A stretch of DNA of 50,373 nt from assembly GCA_963652495.1 (NCBI GenBank), contig CAVJTU010000013.1:1-50373 (forward strand), given 5' to 3'. This DNA is from Anthropogastromicrobium sp963652495. Its GTDB lineage: Bacteria > Bacillota > Clostridia > Lachnospirales > Lachnospiraceae. Numbering within the stretch: the stretch's first letter is position 1; each line of letters begins with the position of its first letter. Position numbers and translations under genes: made by a program. The notes beneath the pieces are model-generated. The model saw only the letters and a list, made by a program, of their open reading frames with translations, had not been told where the DNA came from and ran no database searches. Below, one piece after another: positions 9,128 to 17,664 of this stretch.

Positions 9128-9167
9128 AGCGGCTGTCGCAATCTGCGGCAGCCGCTTTATGCCTTTT
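9128..9167 (+). terminator. Intrinsic terminator after secG
   Basis: A 13-bp stem, AGCGGCTGTCGCA with TGCGGCAGCCGCT around loop ATC, is followed by a T-rich tract ending GCCTTTTT. A weaker hairpin GCTGCC...GGGCAG lies just before it (9081-9112). Confidence 0.85.
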
Positions 9168-9273
9168 TAAGATCAGCGCCTCCCTGACAAATATTCGAGA
9201 CACCCGCATAACACTATGTAACAAAACACTCACTAATTAGAAAGCAGTTTGGTAAAACAAAATAAGAAATAAT

Positions 9274-11532
9274 ATGAAACAATATAAAAAAAACAAGAAA
9301 GATTATAATCCAGAATATAATCAGGAAAAAAACAATTTTGACTCGGAATTTTTCGAGCATGAGAGCCAAAAGAAAAAGATGCTCCTAGAGCTGATGTATG
9401 ATAAAAATTACCGTCCGATGAAATTAAAGGATCTGTGCGTATTGCTTGAAGTTCCTCGTGAGCGCCGTTATGAGCTTGAAACTGCCTTAAATCAGCTCGT
9501 AGACGATGGGAAAATTGGCATTTCCGCTCACGGCAAATATGGAAAGCCGGAACTGTTTACCCTTAAGGGTTCCTTTACTTCGACAAACAGAGGCTTTGGC
9601 TTTGTTACGGTAGAAGAAAGGGATGAGGATATCTTTATTGCCCCGGATAACACGCTCGGCGCTCTTCCAGGCGATGTTGTCCTCGTCTCGGTGATTTCCC
9701 ATGCCAACGGCAGCAGACGTGAGGAAGGCCGCATTGTGCGAATCTTAGAACATACCCTGACAAGTGTTGTCGGCACTTTCCAAAAAAATAAAAACTTTGG
9801 TTTTGTCCTTCCGGACAATCAACGCATTACAAGAGACTTTTTTGTCGAAAAGGGAAAGGATATGGGTGCGAAAAATGGTGATAAGGTCGTAGCCACGATT
9901 CTTGATTACGGCAGCATTCATAAGAATCCTCAAGTTGAAATCACTGAGATTCTTGGTGCAAAAAATGAACCCGGCACGGATATCCTAAGCATTGTAAGAA
10001 GCTATGGCATTCCGGAAGAGTTTCCTAAGGAAGTTCTCGATTCGCTTGATTCGATCCCGGATGAAGTAACAGAAGAGGAGAAAGCTGGCCGCCGTGACAT
10101 TCGCAGACTTCATACCGTCACCATCGACGGCGAGGACGCACGCGACTTGGACGATGCGATCTCGCTCACATTCGAGGACGGCATTTATCATCTCGGTGTT
10201 CATATCGCTGACGTTACGCACTATGTAAAGGAAGGTTCTCTGATTGACGAGGAGGCCGTTAAGCGCGGTACCAGCGTCTATCTGACGGATCGCGTAATCC
10301 CGATGCTTCCGCGCAAGCTTTCAAATGGCATTTGCTCCTTAAATGCAGGTGCAGACCGTCTGGCTCTATCCTGTTTTATGGATATCGATGAAGAGGGAAC
10401 CGTAGTCAACCACGAGATCTGCGAGACGCTGATTCACGTTGACCGTCGTATGACTTATACAATGGTGGCAAATCTTTTAGATGGCATGGAACCGCCGGAA
10501 GAGTATAGGGATTTCGTCGCTGATTTTCAGCTGATGAAACAACTTTCCGATCTGCTTCGTGACAAACGTTTCGGACGCGGTGCAATTGACTTTGATTTTC
10601 CGGAATCAAAGATCATTCTTGATGAAAAAGGGCGCCCGGTGGAAATCAAGGCATATGAGCGCTCCGCAGCCACTCGATTGATTGAGGATTTTATGCTTTT
10701 GACAAATGAGACCATCGCAGAAGAGTATTACTGGCTGGAACTTCCATTTGTCTACCGTATCCATGAGAATCCGGATGAGGAGAAGCTTCGCGCATTTGCT
10801 ACTTTCATCAATAACTTCGGATACTCACTTCATCTGACGAATCACACGATTCACCCGAAAGAGCTGCAAAAACTGCTTAGCCGTATCGAGGGAAGTGATG
10901 CAGAAGGTCTGATTTCGCGTATCTTGCTTCGTTCCATGAAGCAGGCAAAGTATTCTCCGGAAAATCTCGGTCATTTCGGACTATCGGCAAAGTATTACTG
11001 CCATTTCACATCGCCGATTCGCCGTTACCCGGATTTACAAATTCATCGCATTATCAAGGAACAGCTGCACGGAGAACTGAATGAGGTACGTCAGGCACAT
11101 TATGATCACATTCTTCCAGGCATCTGCGACAGTTCCAGCAAACTTGAGCGCCGCGCAGATGAGGCAGAGCGTGAGACTGATAAACTTAAAAAAGCACAGT
11201 ATATGCGCCGCCATATTGGGGATGTCTATGAGGGTGTCATTTCCGGTGTCACTGCATATGGCTTCTATGTTGAGCTTGCGAATACCGTTGAAGGTCTTGT
11301 GCGTGCTGCAAACCTAGACGATGATTATTATATCTATGATCAGGAACATTACCAGATGGTTGGGGAGATGACAGGACGCACCTTCAGCATTGGACAGACC
11401 GTGTCGGTTGTTGTTGTCGATGCAGACACGCTCACCAAACAGATTGAATTTTTGCTCTACTATCCAGAAGAAGATTGGTTAAAGGGGGAAATAAGACATG
11501 GCAAAAGAAAGCCGAAAACTCATCGCAAATAA
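9274..11532 (+). CDS. rnr: Ribonuclease R
   Basis: 3'-5' exoribonuclease that degrades structured RNA and works with SmpB/tmRNA in clearing stalled messages. The 752-aa protein has an N-terminal winged-helix region, cold-shock domains (GFGFVTVEE; NFGFVLPDN), the catalytic RNB domain with ARDLDDAISL, and a C-terminal S1 domain (GDVYEGVISGVTAYGFYVEL). The Lys-rich tail is typical. The chosen ATG gives a charged N-terminal extension, but no good ribosome site precedes it (only A-rich sequence), so the start is the least certain part. It overlaps smpB by 35 bases, indicating translational coupling. Confidence 0.93.
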   Translation: MKQYKKNKKDYNPEYNQEKNNFDSEFFEHESQKKKMLLELMYDKNYRPMKLKDLCVLLEVPRERRYELETALNQLVDDGKIGISAHGKYGKPELFTLKGSFTSTNRGFGFVTVEERDEDIFIAPDNTLGALPGDVVLVSVISHANGSRREEGRIVRILEHTLTSVVGTFQKNKNFGFVLPDNQRITRDFFVEKGKDMGAKNGDKVVATILDYGSIHKNPQVEITEILGAKNEPGTDILSIVRSYGIPEEFPKEVLDSLDSIPDEVTEEEKAGRRDIRRLHTVTIDGEDARDLDDAISLTFEDGIYHLGVHIADVTHYVKEGSLIDEEAVKRGTSVYLTDRVIPMLPRKLSNGICSLNAGADRLALSCFMDIDEEGTVVNHEICETLIHVDRRMTYTMVANLLDGMEPPEEYRDFVADFQLMKQLSDLLRDKRFGRGAIDFDFPESKIILDEKGRPVEIKAYERSAATRLIEDFMLLTNETIAEEYYWLELPFVYRIHENPDEEKLRAFATFINNFGYSLHLTNHTIHPKELQKLLSRIEGSDAEGLISRILLRSMKQAKYSPENLGHFGLSAKYYCHFTSPIRRYPDLQIHRIIKEQLHGELNEVRQAHYDHILPGICDSSSKLERRADEAERETDKLKKAQYMRRHIGDVYEGVISGVTAYGFYVELANTVEGLVRAANLDDDYYIYDQEHYQMVGEMTGRTFSIGQTVSVVVVDADTLTKQIEFLLYYPEEDWLKGEIRHGKRKPKTHRK

Positions 11533-11965
11533 CAAAAAAGCGTTCCATGACTATTTTATCGAAGATACCTGGGAAGCGGGCATTGCGCTTGTTGGTACTG
11601 AGGTGAAATCACTTCGTATGGGAAAGTGCAGCTTGAAAGAATCCTTTATTCAAATTCAAAAGGGCGAGGTCTTTATTTACAACATGCACATCAGTCCTTA
11701 CGAAAAGGGAAACATCTTTAACAAAGATCCTCTGCGTGCCAGAAAGCTTCTGGTTCACCGCTACGAGATCAACAAGATTATCGGGAAGATCGATCAGAAG
11801 GGCTATACGCTTGTTCCGCTTCAGATCTATTTCAAAGGCAGCCTTGTGAAAGTAGAATTTGCTCTGGCAAAGGGCAAAAAACTCTACGATAAGCGTGCCG
11901 ATATTGCAAAGAAGGATACCAGAAGAGAAGCTGAGAGAGAGTTTAAGATATCGAATCTGTATTAA
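11498..11965 (+). CDS. smpB: SsrA-binding protein SmpB
   Basis: Binds tmRNA and brings it to stalled ribosomes for trans-translation. The 155-aa protein has the expected OB-fold start (RKLIANNKKAFHDYFIEDTWEAGIALVGTEVKSLR), the NMHISPYE segment and a basic C-terminal tail with KGKKLYDKRADIAKKDTRREAER, which enters the decoding centre. AAGGGGGAA before the ATG fixes the start inside the end of rnr. Its partner RNA gene ssrA lies just downstream on the opposite strand. Confidence 0.96.
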   Translation: MAKESRKLIANNKKAFHDYFIEDTWEAGIALVGTEVKSLRMGKCSLKESFIQIQKGEVFIYNMHISPYEKGNIFNKDPLRARKLLVHRYEINKIIGKIDQKGYTLVPLQIYFKGSLVKVEFALAKGKKLYDKRADIAKKDTRREAEREFKISNLY

Positions 11966-11980
11966 ATGGATATTCGTGTT

Positions 11981-12018
11981 CAGAGCCGGGCTGTTAGTTG
12001 ATATGCTCGGCTCTTTTC
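11981..12018 (+). terminator. Intrinsic terminator of rnr-smpB
   Basis: GAGCCGGGC (11983-11991) pairs with GCTCGGCTC (12005-12013), followed by TTTT. Confidence 0.8.
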
Positions 12019-12024
12019 ATAAAT

Positions 12025-12057
12025 AAAAAAGAGACCTTTGTTTTTCCAAAGATCTCT
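12025..12057 (-). terminator. Intrinsic terminator of ssrA
   Basis: On the minus strand GAGATCTTTG pairs with CAAAGGTCTC and is followed by six T residues, immediately after the tmRNA 3' end. Confidence 0.85.
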
Positions 12058-12060
12058 AAA

Positions 12061-12403
12061 TGGAGCTGAGGGGAATCGAACCCCTGTCCGAAAGCCCATT
12101 CATTACAGCTTCTTCCATCACAGTTGATCTACATTCATTCCCTCATCCGACCGCCGAACAACAGGCTGTCAGACTCAGTAGCTTCATAAATCTCTTACCA
12201 TCGCAAAGCTTAGACGGCAAGGTGCCCTGCAAAGTCGATGCCAGACTCTTAAGCAGCAGGTGACTTAAGGCTGACAGCTGCCCTTAGGCAGCGTATGCTA
12301 ATTCGTTGTTAGCGTTTATATTTATTTTCCGACTTTTAACGTGGATCCGGACCACGGATGGCTACTCTAACTTCAAAACCCCCGTCGAAACCAGTACAAC
12401 CCC
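12061..12403 (-). ncRNA. ssrA: Transfer-messenger RNA (tmRNA)
   Basis: Rescues stalled ribosomes and tags nascent proteins for degradation. The 5' end GGGGTTG (from 12403) pairs over seven positions with CAGCTCC at the 3' end, forming the acceptor stem. The T-arm GGGGTTCGATTCCCC and the 5' motif TGGTTTCGACGGGGG are present. The tag reading frame (12313 down to 12284) starts with resume codon GCT and encodes ANNELAYAA then TAA. The terminal CCA is not encoded. About 48 bases of 5' leader are expected to be removed by RNase P. The gene is convergent with rnr-smpB. Confidence 0.96.
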
Positions 12404-12458
12404 GGGAATGCATTCCGGTACAAATTTGCACGGTCACTAACAGTTGCATACTGTTTTT

Positions 12459-12487
12459 ATGATATCACAATGTTGCATGCGTGTCAA
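12459..12487 (-). promoter_or_regulatory. ssrA promoter
   Basis: On the minus strand TTGACA (12482-12487) and TATCAT (12459-12464) are 17 bases apart, about 55 bases upstream of the mature tmRNA 5' end. Confidence 0.8.
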
Positions 12488-12602
12488 TTACATTTTTCTC
12501 AAAAAGAAATAGCCTTTTTTTTATGCAGCATGTTACAATAAAGCAAGAGAAAAGATAACAAAAGGCATCAGCAAAAGACGAGAGGAGACCCGACTGGTTA
12601 TT

Positions 12603-13169
12603 ATGCAAAATAATTCTACCAAGCTTGCACTGGAAGCTTCCCTGAAAAATCTACTGTTAAAGAAACCGGTAGATAAAATCACTATCACCGATCTGACAAA
12701 CGACTGCGGCATCACGCGTATGGCTTTCTATTATCATTTTAAAGATATCTATGATCTGATAGAATGGTCCTGCTATGAAGATGCCGCAAAAGCCTTACAG
12801 GGAAAGAAAACCTACGAGACCTGGCAGGAGGGACTGATGCAGATTTTTGAGGCTGTCATGGAAAATAAGCCATTTATTATGAATGTTTACCATGCGCTCA
12901 GCCGTGAGCGAATTGAAAATTATCTGTTTCATTTGACACGCGACCTGATCATGAATGTGGTTTCAGAGTGCTCTAAAGGAATGAATATATGCCCGGAAGA
13001 GCAGACATTCATTGCCGACTTCTATAAATACAGCTTTGTCGGTGTCATGCTCGACTGGATCAAAAAAGGCATGAAAGAAAATTACCGTGCAATCGTGGAT
13101 GATATCTGCACAACCATGAGTGGAAATATCAAAAATTCCATTCAAAACTTTGTGGACAGGAGAAAATGA
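12603..13169 (+). CDS. TetR/AcrR family transcriptional regulator
   Basis: A 188-aa one-domain-plus-sensor repressor. The N-terminal helix-turn-helix is clear (KITITDLTNDCGITRMAFYYHFKDIYDLIEW, residues about 23-53). The C-terminal part resembles the DhaS/TetR_C_8-like sensor group. It lies 157 bases upstream of oleate hydratase on the same strand, separated by a terminator. By analogy with other oleate hydratase loci it may sense long-chain fatty acids; this is inference. No palindromic operator was identified between the genes. A TACAAT -10-like box occurs near 12531-12537 without a good -35. Confidence 0.85.
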   Translation: MQNNSTKLALEASLKNLLLKKPVDKITITDLTNDCGITRMAFYYHFKDIYDLIEWSCYEDAAKALQGKKTYETWQEGLMQIFEAVMENKPFIMNVYHALSRERIENYLFHLTRDLIMNVVSECSKGMNICPEEQTFIADFYKYSFVGVMLDWIKKGMKENYRAIVDDICTTMSGNIKNSIQNFVDRRK

Positions 13170-13193
13170 CCCAAAACCGGAAGCTTTTTTATC

Positions 13194-13236
13194 AAAACAG
13201 GGACTTTGATTAGTTTTTTGTCATCGTCCCTGTTTT
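13194..13236 (+). terminator. Terminator hairpin after tetR-family gene
   Basis: Perfect 11-bp stem AAAACAGGGAC / GTCCCTGTTTT, without a long T-tract on the plus strand other than the stem end and GTTTTGTAT. Confidence 0.6.
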
Positions 13237-13326
13237 GTATATGTATCTTTTTTGATTTATGAGTTAAGATAACAACATCAGCAAAGTAACAGCAAACCAA
13301 ATACAAAATGAAAGGTGGTACTGATA

Positions 13327-15279
13327 ATGTCAGGAAAGAAAAGTACATTAAAGAAGGCAACTGCAGTTGCAGCAGGTGTAGGTGCTGCATATCTGGCACT
13401 AAAGAAGGAAAATGAGAAAAAGGCTTCCGAAAAGCAGGCTGCCAAGAACAGTAATTATAGAAACACAGAACGTGGCAAATACGACAAGAACAGCAAAGGA
13501 ATTTATTATACCAATGGCAACTATGAGGCATTTGCAAGGCCTGAAAAACCGGACGGAGTTGATGAAAAGCACGCCTATATTGTAGGCAGCGGACTTGCAG
13601 CTCTGGCTGCCGCATGCTTCTTAGTACGTGATGGTCAGATGCCAGGTTCCCATATTCATATCTTAGAAGCTATGGATATCGCTGGTGGTGCATGCGATGG
13701 TATCTTTGATCCGTCCCGCGGCTATATCATGAGAGGCGGACGTGAAATGGAAAATCATTTTGAATGTCTGTGGGATCTGTTCCACAGTATTCCATCCCTT
13801 GAGATTCCAAACGCCTCTGTTCTGGACGAGTTCTACTGGCTGAACAAGCATGATCCAAACTATTCTCTCTGCCGTGCAACGGAGGACTGCGGCAAGGATG
13901 CTCATACCGATGGTAAGTTTAACTTAAGTCAAAAGGGCTGTATGGAGATCATGAAGCTGTTCATGACAAAGGATGAGGATCTGTACGATAAGACTATAGA
14001 GGATGTATTTGATGATGAAGTGTTCAATTCCACTTTCTGGATGTATTGGCGCACCATGTTTGCATTTGAAAACTGGCACAGCGCTCTGGAGATGAAGCTG
14101 TATTTCCAGCGTTTCATCCATCACATCTCTGGTCTGCCGGATTTCAGCGCTCTGAAGTTCACCAGATACAACCAATATGAGTCTCTGATCCTTCCAATGC
14201 AGAAGTATCTTGAGGATGCCGGCGTGGAGTTTCGTTTCGGTGTTGAGGTTACAAATGTTATCTTCGAGTTTAAGGATGGGAAGAAGATTGCATCGGCAAT
14301 CGAGTGCAAGAAAAATGGCGTAGAGGAAGGTATCGTTCTGACTGAGAATGACCTTGTATTTGTTACAAACGGAAGCTGTACAGAGGGTACTATCTATGGT
14401 GATCAGAACCACGCACCGAACGGTGATGCTGAAGTTCGTACAAGCGGCTGCTGGAGCCTGTGGAAAAACATTGCAAAGCAGGATCCGTCCTTTGGTCATC
14501 CGGAGAAATTTTGCTCTGATATTGCAAAGACCAACTGGGAGTCCGCTACCGTTACCACACTGGACGATAAGATCATTCCGTATATCTCTAATATTTGCAA
14601 GCGTGATCCAAGAACCGGAAACGTTGTTACCGGCGGTATTGTAAGCTGTGTGGACTCTAACTGGCTGATGAGTTGGACAATCAACCGCCAGGGTCAGTTC
14701 AAGGAACAAGACAAAGATAAGGTTTGCGTATGGGTGTATGGTCTGTTTACCGATAAGCCTGGTAATTTTGTTAAGAAGCCAATGAGAGAGTGTACCGGTA
14801 AGGAAATTACCGAAGAGTGGCTGTATCACTTAGGTGTTCCGACTGACCAGATTCCAGAGCTTGCTGAAAACAGCGCTGTATGTGTACCGACCATGATGCC
14901 ATATATCACTGCATTCTTCATGCCGCGTACAAAGGGCGATCGCCCGGATGTTATCCCGGATGGCTGCGTAAACTTCGCATTCTTAGGCCAGTTCGCTGAT
15001 ACACCTCGCGATACCGTATTCACTACTGAGTATTCTGTAAGAACCGCTATGGAGGCTGTTTATGGACTGCTTGGCGTAGACAGAGGTGTTCCGGAGGTAT
15101 GGGGCAGCGTATATGACATTCGAGAACTGCTTGACAGTACCGTAAAGCTGATGGATGGCAAATCTCCTCTCGATATCCAGCTGCCAGGACCGCTAAACGC
15201 ATTAAAGAAGCCTCTGCTTCATGTCATTCACGGAACCGTAGTTGAAAAAGTTCTTCAAGATCACGATATTATTCGGTAA
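13327..15279 (+). CDS. ohyA: Oleate hydratase with N-terminal hydrophobic extension
   Basis: FAD-dependent enzyme that adds water to the cis-9 double bond of oleate and related fatty acids, giving 10-hydroxy acids; in gut bacteria this detoxifies unsaturated fatty acids. The 650-aa protein contains the family start YYTNGNYEAFARP, dinucleotide motif GSGLAALAAACFLVRDG, and RGGREMENHFECLWD, which carries the catalytic region. About 55 residues precede the usual N-terminus, including a short hydrophobic helix (ATAVAAGVGAAYLAL, residues 11-25) followed by a Lys-rich segment, suggesting membrane attachment. The ATG at 13327 is preferred over an in-frame GTG because AAAGGTGGT lies just before it. 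The upstream TetR gene is the likely regulator. Confidence 0.95.
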   Translation: MSGKKSTLKKATAVAAGVGAAYLALKKENEKKASEKQAAKNSNYRNTERGKYDKNSKGIYYTNGNYEAFARPEKPDGVDEKHAYIVGSGLAALAAACFLVRDGQMPGSHIHILEAMDIAGGACDGIFDPSRGYIMRGGREMENHFECLWDLFHSIPSLEIPNASVLDEFYWLNKHDPNYSLCRATEDCGKDAHTDGKFNLSQKGCMEIMKLFMTKDEDLYDKTIEDVFDDEVFNSTFWMYWRTMFAFENWHSALEMKLYFQRFIHHISGLPDFSALKFTRYNQYESLILPMQKYLEDAGVEFRFGVEVTNVIFEFKDGKKIASAIECKKNGVEEGIVLTENDLVFVTNGSCTEGTIYGDQNHAPNGDAEVRTSGCWSLWKNIAKQDPSFGHPEKFCSDIAKTNWESATVTTLDDKIIPYISNICKRDPRTGNVVTGGIVSCVDSNWLMSWTINRQGQFKEQDKDKVCVWVYGLFTDKPGNFVKKPMRECTGKEITEEWLYHLGVPTDQIPELAENSAVCVPTMMPYITAFFMPRTKGDRPDVIPDGCVNFAFLGQFADTPRDTVFTTEYSVRTAMEAVYGLLGVDRGVPEVWGSVYDIRELLDSTVKLMDGKSPLDIQLPGPLNALKKPLLHVIHGTVVEKVLQDHDIIR

Positions 15280-15314
15280 GCGATTACACTTTTTGAAATG
15301 AGATATCTTTGAAG

Positions 15315-15350
15315 CAAGAAAACACATCTCTTTTGGGATGTGTTTTCTTG
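15315..15350. terminator. Bidirectional intrinsic terminator
   Basis: Perfect 14-bp stem CAAGAAAACACATC / GATGTGTTTTCTTG between the convergent oleate hydratase and recombinase genes. Confidence 0.85.
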
Positions 15351-15389
15351 TATATTTTGCATACAATGATGTTGGGGGCAAAAGGCATC

Positions 15390-16454
15390 TTACTTTGTTT
15401 CTTCACGAAGCCGCACAACATTTCTGGCACTGCGCCGCCTGTCATCTTCAAGAGCTGCGTAATGCTTTTTTGTTGTATTGACATCATTATGACCAAGCAC
15501 ATCTGCCACCAGATAAATATCACCTGTTTCGCGATACAAATTTGTTCCGTAAGTACTTCGCAATTTGTGCGGTGTGATATGTTTGACAGTAGTAACGGTT
15601 TGAGCATACTTTTTTACCAATTTTTCGACCGCCCTTACACTGATTCTTTTTCTCTGAAGAGACAAAAACAAAGCATCCTCATGATCAGACACAGCTTCTG
15701 TTCTTTTTCGTTCTTCAAGGTAGGATAGAAGAGCAGCTTCTACCTCATCTCCAAAATAAACAACCACTTCCTTGCCGCCTTTTCGGTGAATACGGATTCC
15801 GCCATTTTTAAAATCAACATCATCTATATTCAATCCAACGCATTCAGATACGCGGATTCCGGTTCCCAGCATCAGTGTCAAAAGTGCTACGTCCCGCACT
15901 TTTGTGCGATTATGGAAACGCTGCTCGCGCTCAGAGAGTTTATCTCCGCTTTCTGCCTGATCGAGCAAAAGAGCAACCTCATCAATATCCAATCTGGTAA
16001 TTGCTTTATCGTGTACCTTCGGCATAGACACCAGATCAACCGGATTGTATGTAATATCTTCACGCTGAACAAAATATCGATAGAAAGAGCGAAGAGAGGC
16101 CAGCTTACGTTTCAATCCAAGTTCATGGTTTGTTTTTGTTGCATCCTCATCATCCGGATTGCTGTATGCTTGTAAATATTCCAGATATTCCTCAATATCC
16201 GCCGGACGAAGCTTTTCCAAATCATCCAGCGTAATATCTTTGATTTCCTTTTCTGCAAAAAACGGATTATATTCATGTAAATAAGTAAAAAATACATTCA
16301 AATCATATGCATACGCAATCCTGGTGCGTGATTCTGTATGTGGCTGAATGCCTCTGAAATAATCTTTGGCATAGGGTGGAAGTGTGCTGATGAGGGATCG
16401 TAACCGATAAGTATTGTCGATATCAACCTGTTCACTATATGAATTTGTGCTCAT
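15390..16454 (-). CDS. XerD-like tyrosine recombinase
   Basis: Site-specific recombinase of 354 aa. It has an N-terminal SAM-like DNA-binding domain (about 40-140) and a C-terminal catalytic domain. Catalytic residues are visible: Arg in GTGIRVSECVGL, HxxR in TPHKLRSTYGTNLY, His in LGHNDVNTTKKHY and the nucleophile Tyr at the end of that motif. Its start overlaps the stop of the TtcA-like gene by four bases (ATGA), so the two are translated together. This stable pairing with a tRNA-modification gene suggests a resident, possibly chromosome-dimer or housekeeping recombinase rather than a mobile-element integrase. No att sites or cargo genes are seen around it. Confidence 0.88.
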   Translation of the reverse strand: MSTNSYSEQVDIDNTYRLRSLISTLPPYAKDYFRGIQPHTESRTRIAYAYDLNVFFTYLHEYNPFFAEKEIKDITLDDLEKLRPADIEEYLEYLQAYSNPDDEDATKTNHELGLKRKLASLRSFYRYFVQREDITYNPVDLVSMPKVHDKAITRLDIDEVALLLDQAESGDKLSEREQRFHNRTKVRDVALLTLMLGTGIRVSECVGLNIDDVDFKNGGIRIHRKGGKEVVVYFGDEVEAALLSYLEERKRTEAVSDHEDALFLSLQRKRISVRAVEKLVKKYAQTVTTVKHITPHKLRSTYGTNLYRETGDIYLVADVLGHNDVNTTKKHYAALEDDRRRSARNVVRLREETK

Positions 16455-17245
16455 ACCATTTCACCTCCAAAAGAATCACATTCATTTTCTTTTCTTTCTT
16501 TTTGAATCTGTTTGACATCCATATGAATGCGTGCCGCTGTCCAATCCTCAATATTACCATTTTCAATTGCATGGAAGAAGCGATCTCTGGCATTTGGATA
16601 GATGCTATTTAACTGCTTCATCAATTGCTGCATATCACTTCTGGCAGAATGACCATCGCGCGGACACAGATTCTTGATAACAGGAAGGTGATATTGCTGC
16701 GCGAAGCTGCGAATTTCGCCCTCACTGGCATAGATGAGAGGACGGATTACTGCCAGTTTACTGTCGTTATAGGCAGTATACGGAGAGACAGCATAAAAAC
16801 GGCCTTCAAAAAGCATCGACATCATCATTGTATATACAATATCCTCCTTATGGTGGCCGAGTGCCAGCTTTGTGCAGCCAAGCTCAGACGCTTTGGATAC
16901 AAGTGCGCCACGTCGAAGATTCGCACAGAATGAACAGGAACCATTCGGATTATCCGGATGGAATACAATTTCTTTGATCTGTGTATGACAGACAAAAAAT
17001 GGCACATCCAGTTCCTCGCAAAGTTTCTGAACCGGTGTAAAATCCATTCCAAACCCGATATCGACTGTTATTGCACAAAGCGTAAAAGAGGCAGGGTAGA
17101 AGCGCCTGAGACCTGCTAGTGCATACAGCAAAGCCAGACTGTCTTTACCTCCGGAGACTGCTATTGCAATTTTATCTTCATCTTCAATTAAATTATATTC
17201 GTCTGCCGCTTGACGTACATAGCGGTATAATTTCTGTAGTTTCAT
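16451..17245 (-). CDS. TtcA-like tRNA thiolase (PP-loop ATPase)
   Basis: PP-loop ATPase of 264 aa of the TtcA/TilS group, expected to modify tRNA; the TtcA branch inserts sulphur at cytidine 32. The PP-loop AVSGGKDSLALLYAL lies near residues 28-42. Cys pairs CSFC (about 110) and the late Cys in KNLCPRDG match the iron-sulphur cluster ligands of TtcA, which argues against lysidine synthetase. GHHKEDIVYTMMMSMLF is the conserved central motif. The gene starts the two-gene operon with the recombinase and is divergent from lexA. The ribosome site GAGAGGTAAAGGA is upstream. Confidence 0.85.
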   Translation of the reverse strand: MKLQKLYRYVRQAADEYNLIEDEDKIAIAVSGGKDSLALLYALAGLRRFYPASFTLCAITVDIGFGMDFTPVQKLCEELDVPFFVCHTQIKEIVFHPDNPNGSCSFCANLRRGALVSKASELGCTKLALGHHKEDIVYTMMMSMLFEGRFYAVSPYTAYNDSKLAVIRPLIYASEGEIRSFAQQYHLPVIKNLCPRDGHSARSDMQQLMKQLNSIYPNARDRFFHAIENGNIEDWTAARIHMDVKQIQKERKENECDSFGGEMV

Positions 17246-17664
17246 AAATAAAATCCTTTACCTCTCTGTATATTTTAACCAAATTAAGTAAGATAGTTTA
17301 TAATCTTTAGGAATCTGGCAATTTCATTATACCATAAATTTGCCAAAGACGTGATTTCCATACGCAAATTTTCCAGTTGTTTAAGAGCATGGTGGGAAAA
17401 CAATGATTTTGGGGATATTGTGTTCTTTTGACCATATTTATTCGTTAAACTAGGGTTTCGCGAATAAATATAATAGAAGGTTACCAACACTCTTACGAAC
17501 GTATTTTCGCAAACTTTTGTTTGCATTTTTGTAGAACTTATGTTATACTAACTGTAAGTATACATATCAATATGCAGCCTGGCTTATATTTTGCTTTCTG
17601 CGTATGTCAAACAGCCAGATATGTAATCATTTGCAATAACTCATCATAAAGGAGGATTTTATTT
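17246..17664. promoter_or_regulatory. Divergent ttcA-like/lexA regulatory region
   Basis: No gene is credible here. It holds the lexA promoter TTGCAT (17521-17526) with TATACT (17544-17549) at 17-base spacing. It also holds four sites of the Gram-positive LexA-box type (GAAC-N4-GTTC): GAACTTATGTTA (17534-17545) inside the promoter, AAACTTTTGTTT (17511-17522) within a 16-bp perfect palindrome at 17509-17524, GAACGTATTTTC (17497-17508) and AAACTAGGGTTT (17447-17458). The lexA ribosome site AAAGGAGG is at 17651-17658. Confidence 0.7.

Noticed and set aside
12060..12263. Open frame of 67 codons on the plus strand
   Set aside because: It is the reverse strand of the tmRNA; the RNA structure explains the sequence.
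13924..14829. Long open frame of 301 codons on the minus strand
   Set aside because: It lies entirely antisense to oleate hydratase, has no ribosome site and encodes a Cys/Ile-rich sequence typical of reverse-strand shadow frames.
15390..16454. XerD-like recombinase as integrase of a mobile element
   Set aside because: It overlaps a tRNA-modification gene in an operon, and no cargo or end repeats are visible.
17284..17526. Open frame of 80 codons upstream of lexA on minus
   Set aside because: It covers the lexA promoter and LexA-box-like sites, with no ribosome site.
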